Source: Trogon surrucura
Lineage: Eukaryota > Chordata > Aves > Trogoniformes > Trogonidae
Assembly (NCBI GenBank): GCA_020746105.1
Contig: CM036642.1
Span: 3,937,501-4,001,500, forward strand
DNA: 64,000 nt
Direction: 5' to 3'
Numbering within the stretch: the first letter of the stretch is position 1; each line of letters opens with the position of its first letter. A program made the translations under genes and the position numbers. The notes beneath the pieces were generated by a model that was not told the origin of the DNA, ran no database searches, and worked only from the letters and a program-made list of their open reading frames with translations. This document shows positions 51,501 through 64,000 of the stretch, one piece after another.

Positions 51501-53482
51501 CTGCCCTGCACCCAGCCAGCCCCGCAATCGCTTCCAGATGGGCAGATGCTCGTGAAGGGCCCCTTTGATTTCAAAAGGTCCCTCTGCAAACACAAAGGTC
51601 ACTGCGGCAGCAGGATCAGGGCCTTAGAGAAAGAGCTTTGCAAGGAGAAGCACGGAAATAAATAGAAACAACCATTGAAATCCACGCTTTCGGGCAAAGG
51701 GATCTCTTTTCCAAGCAGTGCTTTTTGTGTGACCTCACTCAAGTTTTAACCCTAAATTTTCCCTCAAACAAATTGTCTCCTTGAAACACTTTTCAGGACA
51801 ACAGCAATGCTAAGAACATGAGCGGAAAAGAAGAAAAAGTTAGGAGGTGCAACTGAGAGCAAAGAAATGGGTCAGATACAAAAGGAGAGAGAGGGCCCAC
51901 AAGGTAGAAACGTGGGGGGAAACAGTCCCTGATGACAAAAGCTGCAAAGAAGGCCCCACTCACAGTATATTTATTGAGAGGTGATGGAAAAAGACAGGAG
52001 GACCCAGCAGGGGCTGGAAGGAAGAGAGTGCCACGAGGTCAGCGGGCACAAATAACCCTTGGAAAACTTCCAGCCCAAAGGGCCATACTTGCTTCTTGGC
52101 CCTGTTGCACTGGGGTTACAGTCATGCATTTGTGCCCGAGGAGAAAGGATAAAGGGAGGTGAGGCTGCACTCCCTGTGGCTCTACATGCATCATTTTTCT
52201 CCTGGTACCTCCTAGAGCAAAGGAAATTAGAAAGCAGGCTATCTCAGAGAGCTCCTTCTGAGGCTCCGCACCTTGTCAGGAATGCTGTAGTCCCGCAGAT
52301 TGCAGTTTGAGCAGGGCACAATTGAACCTTGAATCTGACCTGGGAATGGTAGATTTGATCCCAGTTCCAAAATGAATGGACACAAAGACAAGAAATACTG
52401 GAGCAAGTAGCCTTTAACAGCACATAAGAGAAAAGTAAGCAGGGAGTACAAGAGAGGGGAACTTAAGGAACATATACATTGCTGGTCAGCATCTTTTTAA
52501 GAGATGGTTCAACAGGTTAGTGAGAGTTGGAGAATTACCAGCCATCAAGGGTAGCCAGGGAAGAGCAAGTATATCTCAAAGACTTTGGGACAGATCTGAG
52601 TGGCCAAACCAATTCTTCACTGGTGTCAGTCAGCTTCTTCTACCTTTTTGTTTGCTAATATGGGACAGCTCTTCAAATATGCAATCTCTTTTCTGAACTG
52701 TAGGAAAGTCAAAACATGCCTCACGGTTCAATGTTCCCATCGCAGGATCAGTTGCTGAGTTGCATTTTACTTTACTGAATGTTAATGGTCTGGGCCAAGA
52801 GCTTCTGGTATGTGTGTGCGCTGCAGTCTTTTTACTGGGAGGAAACTTCCATTAAAATACCTCAGCCGTGTTTGAGAACAAGGTTAAGGAAAAAATTATG
52901 CTGTTAAATGAAAACACTCTCTGCTGTGCTTTGTTGTGAAGTTCCAGCAGGGCAGTGCGTGGGAGCAGGGGATTACAGTCTGACACGGGGTTTGCCTTGG
53001 TGCCTTAGATGCATCCTTTGTCATCCCTGGGGAAAACCACTAATATTTGGCCAAGCTACAAATTTTCATTCCTTCTTCCTCACCTCAAAACTTCATTTAC
53101 AGAAGCTCAGCGTCACATCAGCACCTTGGAAAATCAGGAAGGGATCGGTGCCCAGAAAGACCTGGACTCAAAGACAGCTCTTGCTGTAAAAGCTTACAGC
53201 CTTAGCAGGCAAGGGGAAAATAGAAGCAGTGTGTGTGAGAAGTCCTACAGCATCCTGCACAACGTTCTGTGGGTAAACTGCTTGCAAAACCCTGCCTTTC
53301 CCTGCATGCAAACTTACCAGGCGAACAAAAACGTTAGCAGCCACCCTGTGTTCACCACTTAGCACCCACTTGCTGTTGCATGCATGCTGCCAAGCTGGCT
53401 GATGCTTAAAGACCTGCATAAAGACCTGCACCATCCTCTCCCTTCATCCATTCCAGGAAAACATCTGCTCTGACACTCCCTG

Positions 53483-53506
53483 CCCCCCCCCCCCCCCCAA
53501 AAAAAA
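53483..53506 (+). repeat. C16A8 homopolymer junction
   Basis: Sixteen C directly followed by eight A. Simple sequence, likely variable in length. Confidence 0.8.
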
Positions 53507-54326
53507 TCCTTTCCTCTCTTAGTCCAAAATCAGACTGCTGCTGCCATCTCTTAGGCAGTCTAGGATGCTTCCTGCCCAAGACCCTTAACACAGGAGCATT
53601 TAAGACCAAAAAGAACTGAGGCACTTTCCCCTTGCTGTTTCACCCCAGTGTGAGTAATCAGTCAGTACTCCAGAGGCCATTAGCATCTGAAGTTTACCCT
53701 CCCACGATGGAGAGAGAAATAATTACTGCTACTTTCTCATCAACTTACAGTAAGGCTCCGTGGCCACTTTTCTTACTATAAGCATGAAACCAAGGTATTT
53801 AAACCACCACAACAACAGTACCAACAATACATCAAAGAGCGAGATGTTTGTTGTGAATGAGCTGCTTATTCTAAGAAACAATCTTGGTAACTCCGTGGGG
53901 AGCTGGGCTGTGCAAGGCTGAGCAGTGGGAAAGAGCAGGTTGCTGAGGACGGTTCTGCTGCCAGCAACTCCTCTGCATCCCTCACCTTTGGAGGGGCAAG
54001 GGACACAGCTCCCATCCTCTGCAGCAGGGAGGAAGAGAACCCTGCCCGTGTCGGGTGACTGAGAGCTGCAGGGAGGCTTTCACACAGGTTGCTGAGCTGA
54101 GAAGAGCTTGAAAGCCTGGCAGACTTCTTCCAGCACTTAGGTTGACTGGTTTCACAGAGTTCAGGGCAGAAATGTGAAGGCGAGGGGAAGAAAAAAGAGA
54201 CTTTTGTTTGTGTTCTGAAAACCCACTCAGAAGTTGTCCAGAGTAGCCTGAGCGATCTAAGTCTTCAAAATGAAAATTAACCAAGAACAAGCTTTTGCTG
54301 CCTGTCCAATCTGTGAGTTTCTCATC

Positions 54327-54392
54327 TTATTTACACCAGTGTTAATCTTGACTAAAATTGGTGTAACTGAGGTCAGGAATCAGACACAAATG
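54327..54392 (+). repeat. Fragment of an old repeat with inverted TTACACCA/TGGTGTAA
   Basis: TTACACCAGTGTTAA at 54331 and TTGGTGTAACTGAGGTCAGG at 54358 form an inverted pair, followed by AATCAGAC. The TGAGGTCAG-AATC tail resembles a common sauropsid repeat as recalled; the piece at 22790 shares the core. Family not named. Confidence 0.35.
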
Positions 54393-56517
54393 TTCTCCCT
54401 TGATCTCTCTATTATCCCATCCTATATTTTCATTTTCATGCCAGATTCTATACTTTTAAATCTATATGAAAGAATCATCAGTTCTTTTTGAAGGATTCAA
54501 TTGGGGCAACTATTTTGAACACATAAACCCCAGCTTTTTACTGTTGTTCACAGCACTGCGGAACTAATAGAGATCTGGGAGAGTTAATTGGATTTTTTTT
54601 TTACTCTTCCCGTCCCCCAGCTTGTTGACTAAATCCCAGCTATTATCAGGAATATTACTACAGAGGACCTAGGGCTTGATCTGAAGCTCTGGGAAAGGAT
54701 TTGTCTTGTGGTGTTCAGTAGAGATCTTACTGTTACAGAAAGGAATCAGGCTTCAAGTCATTTTTCATTAATTAAAAGCTATTCAGCATCCTTTCTGAGT
54801 GCTCCCTGCTGCCCTTCCTGAATGCCCTCCTTTTCTCAGCAATTACATAAAACAAGCTTCTGACTGGTGTTTAAAACCAGCTTTACTGTCTCAAAACAAT
54901 GCCTTGCATCTTCTCTCTCTGACCTGTTTACTACCCTATTCTCTGTCCTGGGCAATTAAAAGGTTGAGGAGGGTAGCAGCCTGGGTGTAATTAAATGAAC
55001 AGGCCCCAATGGCGGAGCACAGAGGGGTTTAACCGAGTGCTCAACCTCTGTAGCCGATGCAGACGCTCTTCCAGAGACGCTGATGTCCTGATTAGATGCA
55101 CTTCAATTGAGATACCATGCTCATTTATGCAGAGGCTGGATACAGCTGCAGGGAGGATGAGAAAGGCCGAGGAAGGGGGGAGAAGAGCAGTTGGAATGGT
55201 TCTTGGTGTGTGCAGGAGGGGTTCTGCCCCTTTTCTCATGGGTAAATCCATGGGAAGAGACTCAGGAGCATGAGCCTGCTCCTGCCATGGTCTGTGTGAC
55301 CTCGTTCACAGCTAGCGTGGAATAGGGAAACACCGCAAAAATAATGCCCTTGGAGCCACACCGCACAATAACGATGAGGATCCCTCACGATGAGGATCCT
55401 GAACCGTGGGAGCCAGTGGGGACCAGTCAAGATCTGGGCTGTCCTTTCTTAGAAAGGCCACATGAGCTGAAAGGAAAAATCTGGTCTGTCTGAAGGAAAG
55501 ACTTCAGAGTTCATGCTTATGGTGTAGATTTGGGAGCTACTAGGAAATACTTGGAAAACTTTCCTTGTGGCCAACGCTGGTGTTGTCTGTGTGAGACCTC
55601 TAAGCAAATGCAGCCCCACCGCTGTGAAACTGAGTGCAGGTGGCTGAAGATGTTAATAGAAACTGAAGTTCATCAGCTCAGGCCCTCAAGTGGGTTTAGA
55701 GAGAAAACTGCGCAAGGTCTGGGAGCGGTGGTCCACTTGGCCCTCTGTCCTGCCCTCCAACAGAGCCCCACATCACATGTTTCCAGGAAAGCAACCAAAC
55801 ATCCTGCTGTGAACATCTGAAATAACAGCCCTCAGGGACATCTACTGACCCGTCTCAGTCAGAGGTTGGCTCTTGCCCTGAAGCACGTGGATTTAGATCC
55901 CTTTTAGACGATTTCTTACGCTGAGGTGATCAGAGCTGGGCAGGAAATACAAAGCCAGGTCCTCTGTAGCTGTTAACTGGGAGAGTGAGTGGCTTTTTGG
56001 ACCACTGCTGCTCTCCTCCTGCCATGGTCTTGTCTGGGGTGCTGAGAGACAGGTTCTTGCACCGGAGAAACCCCTTTGTCACCCAGCTGTATGCTCATCC
56101 CAGAATCCTGTACTGTGAGAGAGCACAGTCCTGGTCTCCTGCCATGCTGAGAGAGTGGGCTCAGCTTCCCGAGGTTGCTGTGATCCTTAGTCTGCAGGAA
56201 AGAAAGCAAAAAAAGTGGAATCTCACTAACTAACTGGACTCCCACGGGGTGTCCTGAGGAATCCGGTCAGTGAGATCATCTTCACTACGTTCTTGCTGGT
56301 GCTGACTTAGAAGAGGTTAATTTAAATCAGCACAGTTTATGCTGTAATTATTCCAGTGGAACTCAGGGACGGGGGGAAATAAACCCAGGTGGCGTGTTCT
56401 TGCTTCATATATCTAATTGGGAAGCTGACCAAAGTGTAGATAAAGCAGCATCAGCGTTAAGCAATATCCTTTAAAACAAAAAGGATGTGAATTTCCTATG
56501 CAAGACAAGCCTGGTAA

Positions 56518-56777
56518 AAGAGATAAATCTAAGTGAAGCCCTAAAATTCTAAAGGGATATAAGTCTAATTAAAATGATATAAATCTAACTGAAGAAATAC
56601 ACTGTAAATCCAGCCAAAATGATATCCATCTAAGGAAAGCAATGCAAATGCACTAGAAAGACCATAAATAAAATCAAAGCCATATATAAGATGCAATGGA
56701 AGCAATCTGAAACCTAAATCAAGTGATACAAATATAACAGAATGATATAAAACTAATTAAAGTGATTTATAAAATGG
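56518..56777 (+). repeat. Degenerate AT-rich tandem array, unit about 20-25 bp
   Basis: Repeated variants of AATGATATAAATCTAACTGAAG: GATATAAGTCTAATTAAAAT (56556), GATATAAATCTAACTGAAGA (56576), GATATCCATCTAAGGAAAGC (56621), then poorer copies, and GATATAAAACTAATTAAAGT (56744). About ten units, irregular spacing. Almost free of CpG. Confidence 0.6.
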
Positions 56778-59700
56778 ACATTTCGGAAAGAATCATGGCC
56801 CGCGGAAGATGAAAACAGCTGAAGAGGGGGACCAGCATAGGTTTATGCTGGGTGGTTTGCAGTGCTGGGTTTGCGGTGCCAGCAGCGATGGGGCCAGCGC
56901 TCTGGAGCAGTTCGTGTAGGGGGAAGGACGAGCTGCTGGGTGGTTTAGCAGCTTCCCCCTCTGCCCCGACCTCCGCAGGGGTCCGGCTCTCCTGCAGACA
57001 AGGGGACAAGAGCAGAGTCAGGCACCACAGTCCTATATGAAATTTCTTCCTCAGGAAGGCTCATTTCCACTTCAAACTTCCCTGTGTACAGCGAAGCAAC
57101 AACAAGAAAATTAAGTATTTGGGGATTTTTCCACTTCGGTTATGAGCAATAAACCCCTCCTCCCCACTTTGCCTCCCGTGTTGAAAGGCAGAGCTGGCCG
57201 TGTTTGCAAAGAGAGACAGGGGTTAATGTTTTTCTCTTGAACTGGGAAAATCTCAGCGGTAGTTTCCATTCTCATCCACTTTTACATAAAATAAAATGCC
57301 TAAGGATTTTTTGGGTTTCACTTAAGTGATTTAATAATTGATCTAATACAACCACAACACAAATAATTAATAAGGCTGTTGCTTGTCTTTGGAAAAAAAA
57401 TCAGTTTCAGAAAATAGTTGTGCTCAAAAGTCTGTCCTCCTTTAGCTAAAAGGAAGCTCTTTCTTTTCATTGTGAATTAATAAATTGTCCTCAGTTCAGC
57501 TTTGCAATTGAGCTTTTTCCCTTCCAATCTTACTCCAAAGCAAAGTGCCGTATGCTTTGTACTTACCATTTCAAAATTTTTTTGTGCTTGAAAGTCATTT
57601 GGTATTTGAGCATCTGCAGTGGTCTGACTTTCATTTTTCCAGAGTAAAGGAAAATAATCTGTTTTGTGAAAAAAGCAGCAACCCCCTTCCCAAACCCCCA
57701 ACTGAAACAATTTAGGTTAGAAATCAGCCTGAAGGAAAATGCAAATATTTTCTTGCAGATTTAGCTGGAAATCTTTCTTACGCTTTACTGGAACATTAAT
57801 GCAAAATTAGGCAGGCTGTTGGAGTGGTGGGCTGAGTCAAATAGCCTTAAAAAAAGCCCCCAAGTCAACCAAAATGTGTATTCACTTCAACTGTGGACAG
57901 ATGCGACGCATTGCATCCTGCATCACCTAATCTTACGTGGTCCTTAATGCTCATCAGAAATAGTTTTGTAACCTACTGTTATATTATTTATGTTATGGTC
58001 TTTCTATCAAAGCTGTGTGTGGGTCTGACCAAGAGGATCAGCTTGAAACTGGGTTAAATAGCTGGGAATGACCAGGGGAGAGTGACTGGATAATCCGCCC
58101 TCACCAGAGCTCTTTGTACCACACTTCATTTTTAAGGTGCCTCCAGCGAAAGTTCACTGAGCTTTACCTGGAAGCGAGGAGGTGGGCAGCAATTCAGCAT
58201 CACCAAAATTCAAGCCTGATTTAGCCCAAGCTGGAAGGAATGAGATGTGACACTTGGCGTTAACAAATGAGCCGGAAATTGGAAAATAGGTCTGGTGGCT
58301 AACAGCTAGAAGTTAAACAGCGAATCCAGCAGGAACTCCCGAGAGCCCGGGTTCCCACAGCAGCACATCAATGCCTCCCGCTTTCCTTTGGCTGCCAGTA
58401 ACTCTTCCGATTATTTGCGAACAGCAGTGAGCCTCAGCTACAGTCTGTTGTGATGGAGTAAATCATACAGGGCACTACAGTTATCCTTCTGTGCTGGATC
58501 TGTATGATTTTACACTGAGAAGGATTTTGTCTGTGCAACTAGTCCCACCCCAAAATCAAATGCGAGGAAGAGCGCTAGTCCCTGTGAGCAGGGGGGCCAG
58601 GATTTGGCTCTGGGGATTTCACACAGTGCAAACCCAGTCCCTGGGACTTAGTGGAGATTCCTGACTGGGCTGTTTCTCATCCTGTTCTTTTGCTGAGGTG
58701 GTCGCAATCAGTATTGAATACAGATGCTGAAATAATCATGGTGATATAGTCAGCAAGCGAAAGCCCTGAAGCCATGAAGCACTCTGTACTGTCACTAAAA
58801 CTTTTCCGGTGGCTACAGGAGGAGGAGTGCTGTCCAGACCAGCCAAGCACAGTGAAAGCACCTCAGAGCATTGTGTGCCAGGTGTGGAGACATGAAAAAG
58901 TGTATGATAACCTCGCGTCTTTTGAAGAACGATGGGAACTGATCTAGCATGGGAACATCCTAAGTTGGTTATTATAACAGGGTAGAAGATGGGGTTGCAA
59001 TGACATTTGAAGGAGGACAAGCAAGATTTCACTTGTGTTGGAGTACTTCTGGGGTTGAGCCTCTGCCTTTGTGCTGCCTGTTAACAGCACCTGGTCACTG
59101 AGAACCTGACACTTACCTGAGAAGCCTGGGTCTTGCCACAATAAATGTAGTAAATGATGAACTAGGCTGTCAAGAAATGAAACAAAAACTCCAGCTAGCC
59201 TTGATGAATCTAGAGTTACTACATGAGGAGACTGGCAGTGACATCGATCACATTTTAAAGGGTGAGGACTTCCTGTAGGTGACATCTCCTGACTGCACAG
59301 CCTGTGCTTCTTGTAGTGAAAAGGCTCTGCAGCCACCCTGCCTCCAGCCCAGCATGGCAAGGGACAGGGCTGCCACACTGTTGAGCTCTAAGTCTGGGGA
59401 GGACACAACAACTGAGTGTAAGTTAAAGCAATGCAGAATCTGCTCTCTCTTATGTGGCAGTGAAGGGCTGCTCCATGTCTGCTTGGAGAGGTGGATGAAG
59501 GCAAACATCACCTTTCCTTGCTCCTCAGGGAAGGCTGCAAGCTCCTGTGCCCGTCAGGAGGAGTGTCACCTCCCCGCAGCTTTCTGAAGCGAAGCTGGCG
59601 GCAGTCACCCCATACTGGGAGCTTCGGTGGAGGAAAGGGAGGGGTAGAGCTGGTTCAGGTCCAGTAGTGTGAGTTTTGCCAGCTGATCACAGCTCTTGTC

Positions 59701-60033
59701 TAATGCTTGTTGTAAATCTTTGCTAGGTGCTGCCAACAAACCATCAAGCTAGAGATGACGGAAAGAAATCCCCCTTTGCCAGTTCTGCAGTCCCTCCTGC
59801 AGCTCCCAGACCCTGCTGCTGCTTTGGCTCCAGCTCCCGGGTGCCATTATCCCAGCGCATGGCTCCTGGAAACAGTCCACCCTCCCTCATCTCTATCTTC
59901 CTAGCTCAAGGTCCTCCTGCCTGATGTCCCTGCAGGCAGTGAGATGGAGGCAGGCCAAGGGACAATCTGTTCCTCATTGAGGTCATCCTGCAGCTTGCAG
60001 CTTGCTGCTGATGTGGCGTTTGGGGGATGGAGC

Positions 60034-60056
60034 AAAATAAATAAATAAATAAATAA
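60034..60056 (+). repeat. (AAAT)n microsatellite
   Basis: About five to six perfect AAAT units in an otherwise unremarkable region. Confidence 0.85.
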
Positions 60057-61889
60057 CCTCATCCTTGCCTGGCCTCAGTTCCAGTGCTGCTGGGGGACTG
60101 ATAAAGCGTGAGAAGCACAAGGCCAGCAAAGGAAACCAAACTGTTCCAGGTAACCCTTTACACACCCTGACCCTGCTCCCAGAACGGTGGCTAAAAAACC
60201 AGCTGGGCACAGTACCAGGGCTTTGCAGGAACATTTTTTTATATCCTAGTTTTTCCAAGGTCTTTTCCTGGTTTTGTCTCTCCCCCAGTTATTTCAGAGA
60301 AGAGGCTTCCCCCAGCCCTGCTCCCCGAGGCCCCCCATGCTGGGAGGCTCTCCCTCACCACAGCCCAGCGGAGCTGCTGTGTCATTTTAATGACCCAGCT
60401 CTAAGTGCAGCTGCTGAGCTCATACAGTTTCTCAGATTCTGGTGAAAAATCACAGCTGTCTGAGAGTTTCCTATTGCTTTGTCGTACCCCACTCCTTCCC
60501 ACCCCGTTAAGGAGGTGGGGAAACAGGAATGCAAAAGCTGAGAAGGCTTCAGAGCTGGGAATTTTTTCTTTCCTCCAGTGCATCCAAGGCAAGATGCTTC
60601 TGCTCTTCCTTTCTGTGGTATGTGGAAGAAATCAGCAGCATCTTCTGAGAAGCTACCTGTTCCCAAATCCCAGAGATCCCAAACCTCCTTCATGAATGAG
60701 GATACCCCGAAAATGAGTGAGAATGAATGAGAATATCCCCAAAGCCTGAAAGGTTTGGCTCAGGATATTACTCTGGAGTTCAGGATGTGTTTTTCAGTCA
60801 TGCTGTGGAGTAAAACCAGGGCCCAGCCTATTAGATAGTGCTTCATGGAAGCAGGAAAGCATGAAAGAAAATAGAAAGGGGGCATGAATGCTGGAGTAAG
60901 ACAAGAGCTACCACTGGGAAGACTGGGAATCCCCCTTTGCGTGCCCAAGGCATTGTGGCATGAACCTCAGAACTTGGCCAAGCACAGAACAAGATGGTCC
61001 TTGCTTGCAGCTGCCATGCCAACCACTTTCAGGCTGGGCATCCTGCAAGTCTCGGAGAGCAGCAGGCCTGAGAGAAAGCATCACACTACAGTGCGCTGCT
61101 GCAGGGAAATCTGCAGCCCAGAATGAAGTGAGCAGCTCTCAGCACTGCAGGAGAAATCACATTATATTCCCTCTACAGCTCTTGGGGCAGGATTTCAAGA
61201 GAACAAGAATCCCTGACTGGGATGGTGCCACAAAAGGGTCAGGGCAGTCTTGTCTGTATTAGCGAGAAAAGAGATAACTGTTGCTTGAGATAAGAGGCAC
61301 TAACCACAACAGGAGGGAGGCAGAGCCTGGCACTTTGTCTCTGCCTGTTCAGAGTGGAGGCAGAAGAGCAGATGCTCACAAAGCACACGCTGTACCCTGA
61401 TGGGATCCACAGAAGGGCTGCACTCCCTGCAAGCATGCTCAGAAAAGGCTTTTGCTACAGAGGGTTGGATTAGTGGGGAAAGCTACCCCCCACGGATGTC
61501 AGGGAGGTTTGTGGCATCACTGGCAGCAGAACCTGGGTTGTGGACCCCCCCGCCCCATCCTTCTCAGCGACACTCCGGCTAACTGCCTCTGGCAGCAGCC
61601 GGGGGGTCTGTCCCAGCCAGCCCACATGGGTGGTTTCCCTGGGCCTGACCAAAAGCTGCTCCTGTGAGAAGAGGTCAGCCTAGCTGTAGCAGGAGATGAG
61701 GAAAGAACCCTTTTCCCCAGCTCCAGGAAACCATCCCACTGGTTTATGATTCACAGTTCAGGGAGTGTGGAGGCTGGTACGTGCATGTAGCCTCTTGCGT
61801 GCTAATCACAGCTGAGGACGGGGATGGGGGAGGTGGGAAGTGTAGGGGGATGAATTCCCATTCCCTGGTATGAAGGGATCCAGACAGCC

Positions 61890-61902
61890 CGCTGAGTCAG
61901 CG
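61890..61902 (+). promoter_or_regulatory. Palindromic MARE-like site CGCTGAGTCAGCG
   Basis: A 13-bp palindrome around TGAGTCA, matching the T-MARE consensus TGCTGAGTCAGCA except for the outermost base pair. MARE sites bind Maf and NF-E2/NRF dimers; AP-1 binds the core. It lies 11 kb upstream of OAF. Presence is seen, function inferred. Confidence 0.35.
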
Positions 61903-64000
61903 CGAGGTCAGCAGGGTGAGGCCAGACAGGCTTTGATTCCCCTGGAAACTGCCTTTCAGCTGATGCCTTCCCACCACCCAGCTCAGCCCCTGGCAGAGGA
62001 ACCATGTGTGCAAGGGGAGCTAGCTTATCCCTGCGCCTCTCTTTCTCGCTGTAACCTTAGCTGGAGCCCTTCCCCGCAATCACGTGGCGAACATGGCTCT
62101 GTTTCAAGGGACAAAGTGCAGGAGTTTCTCATTAACAGAGAATGAAAACTGCCTGCTGTGATCCAGCTGCAGTAACTCCATTGGAGGAGGGAGAAAAAGC
62201 GCTGTGGGGGATGAAGGAGGTAGAAAAGGAAATCAGACAAGCACAACTGCCTCAGAAAGCCTGAGCCAAGAGCTCTGAGCTTTATGGTGTTGCCCCTGTG
62301 CTCGTTTCCCCATGAAGCTGCTGAACCCCCACTGACTCCAGCAGGTCACGCTGGAGAGGACCTTGTTCTGCTCCCTGAGCCTCTTGGGGGATCAATAGCT
62401 GGAATGACCTTGACTTCAGTGTAATGCCCAGCAAAACTGCTCTGGACACAAAACATCCACCTGGGCCTTCCTTGTCTTCCCATCCCAGGAAGCTGGGAGC
62501 AGGAAAAGCACTGCCTTCCCAGGGTATTTAGGAGCAAGGAACTGAATGAAGAGGAGAAGCAGGAGAAGTGGTTACTGCAGTGTTTACATCTCCCCCCCCG
62601 TTCTGCCCCCCCCAAAAGAAGAAACTGAGATTTGATTACCCTGAGGCAGCTCCCAAAGAATTTACCCAGCATTCAAAAGAAAAGGCCTCTTTTTTTCCCA
62701 CCTACAGACTTGGCTGCAAAACCAGCCTCTCACTCTAGAAGAGGAAAAAAACCCATATTGTTAGTGAAAGCCCACTACTGCCAAACAGATGGACCCACGT
62801 GGGCCAGGACTGGGAGTAGGAGGGAATAAAGTGGCCCTTTATCTGGTGCCTGGGTTGTCTGGGCTGAGGGTGATGCATAGTTAGCATAACTGGAAAGGTC
62901 AACTTTCCTAACAGCCTGAAGAGGGGGATCTTCCATCTAGGGGAACTAGGAAAGGACTAAGGAGGAGTATTCGATGATGGTCACTGACTTGCACGTGGCT
63001 TTTTCATACTGAAGGGGCAAGGAGGTATTAAGGCAGGAAGTGCTATGTGCACCACATAACCTGGTGAGAGGATGACAGCACGACCCAGCCAGCCTCCTTC
63101 AGCAGATTCCCAAGCCATGGAGATGAAGGAACTGACAGGGCAGAGATGGAGGTAGGGAACTGGGCGGCTGTGGGAGAGACAGGGTGACAGCACGGGGCAG
63201 AAGGGAAAACACTGAGTTTGGATAAAGCGAGACGACTGTTTTCCTTCCACTGTATTGGCTCAGCACCAGAGAAATCCAGTCCCAGAGGAACTGTGTGTGT
63301 TTGTGATTGTTTATGGTGAAGTGAATCAAGCTGCTTTGCTTTTACCCCCAACACACACACTCCCTTGCTGGCACAATCATCTTTGTGTTGTCCTCCCAGC
63401 AAACGCCTCTGCTTTTCCCCGGGAAGAGGTGATAGTGTTGGGCAGGGTGGCATACTGTTCCCTTCCCACCTCCTGGTAGAACCTCTTGTTGAGGGTGAAG
63501 GGCAGGTTGCAAGAGACAAAGCCCTGATCCTATTGCCATGGAGATGTTAATTCAAGCTGAGTTCAAAGGAAATTGTTCCGGCTAAAGCTAACAAGCCTGG
63601 CAGGAAAGCCCTGCTGTCAGTTGAAAGAGGCCAGCTTCTCCTAAAAGGGGAAAGGAGGTGGGGTCAGAAAGAGGGGCCCCTATTCAAAACGAGAGCTCCA
63701 AATACACACAGTCCTATTCCCTGCCTTTGAGCAAAGCCTCCCCTCAGCAAAACCACCAGCTGTGAAGCAAGACAGCAGATGATGCCAGGCAGTCTTCCCG
63801 TGCCTGGACCCTCACAGAAGAGCAGCAGGGGATGGAGGAGCTGGGAGACCAGTGGCAGAGCTCCTGCCTTGGTGCCACGAAGGCATTAAATGCACCATGT
63901 CATACCCAAGATGATACCCAACACCTTCCTCGTGGGGCTGCGAGGGACTGCTTGCGGGCAGGACAGTGAAGGGCAGGACAGCTCTCGCTTAGCTTGTCAC

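Larger units (their letters stand above)
51501..64000. other. Gene-free region upstream of OAF
   Basis: About 12.5 kb in which I recognise no coding exon, tRNA or other RNA gene. In human the next gene on this side is TRIM29; none of its RING, B-box or coiled-coil sequence is visible here. The region contains a C16A8 run (53483-53506), a degenerate AT-rich tandem array (56518-56777), an (AAAT)n microsatellite (60034-60056) and a palindromic MARE-like site (61890-61902). Confidence 0.55.

Noticed and set aside
51501-64000. Search for TRIM29, the human upstream neighbour of OAF
   Set aside because: No RING, B-box or coiled-coil sequence is visible on either strand; the gene must lie outside the window or be absent.

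Overview
The window looks like a non-mammalian amniote chromosome, most likely a bird. It holds two neighbouring vertebrate genes, OAF and POU2F3, both on the minus strand in the order known from human 11q23.3. Their protein sequences are close to the human ones, but introns are short: POU2F3 occupies about 38 kb of coding span here, much less than in mammals. Recognisable interspersed repeats are few and old: CR1-type LINE tails, a sauropsid-type MIR/CORE-SINE and some unclassified families. All splice sites I used are GT-AG and every exon phase closes, so both coding sequences were reconstructed without gaps. 

Layout, in the direction of transcription (high to low coordinates). Positions 64000-51000 are about 13 kb upstream of OAF in which I see no gene. 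Positions 50390-51500 form a dense CpG island, the OAF promoter. OAF has four coding exons between 50899 and 44558 (275 aa, secreted). Its 3' UTR probably ends near 43195, after an AATAAA at 43219-43214. A 4.1-kb intergenic stretch with two CpG-rich patches follows. POU2F3 starts at 39049 and its 13 coding exons end at the stop codon at 975 (427 aa). Its long first three introns (4.8, 11.0 and 12.9 kb) hold most of the sequence; exons 5 to 13 are packed into the last 8 kb. The window ends inside or just beyond the POU2F3 3' UTR. 

POU2F3 (Oct-11/Skn-1a) is an octamer-binding POU transcription factor, known in mammals as the regulator of tuft/chemosensory cells and as a keratinocyte factor. OAF encodes a small secreted cysteine-rich protein. 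No functional link between the two is evident beyond conserved neighbourhood and orientation. 

The most interesting signals are regulatory. An inverted pair of octamer motifs lies about 260 bp upstream of the POU2F3 start codon, and a second octamer pair lies about 0.8 kb upstream of exon 2. Together they suggest autoregulation and perhaps an alternative promoter. Two diverged copies of an unclassified repeat lie in intron 2, one with a long pre-miRNA-like hairpin. I found no prokaryote-like system, CRISPR array, tRNA or rRNA gene, and no recognisable retroviral element. Coordinates were read by eye; similarity statements rest on recalled family sequences, not on a search.
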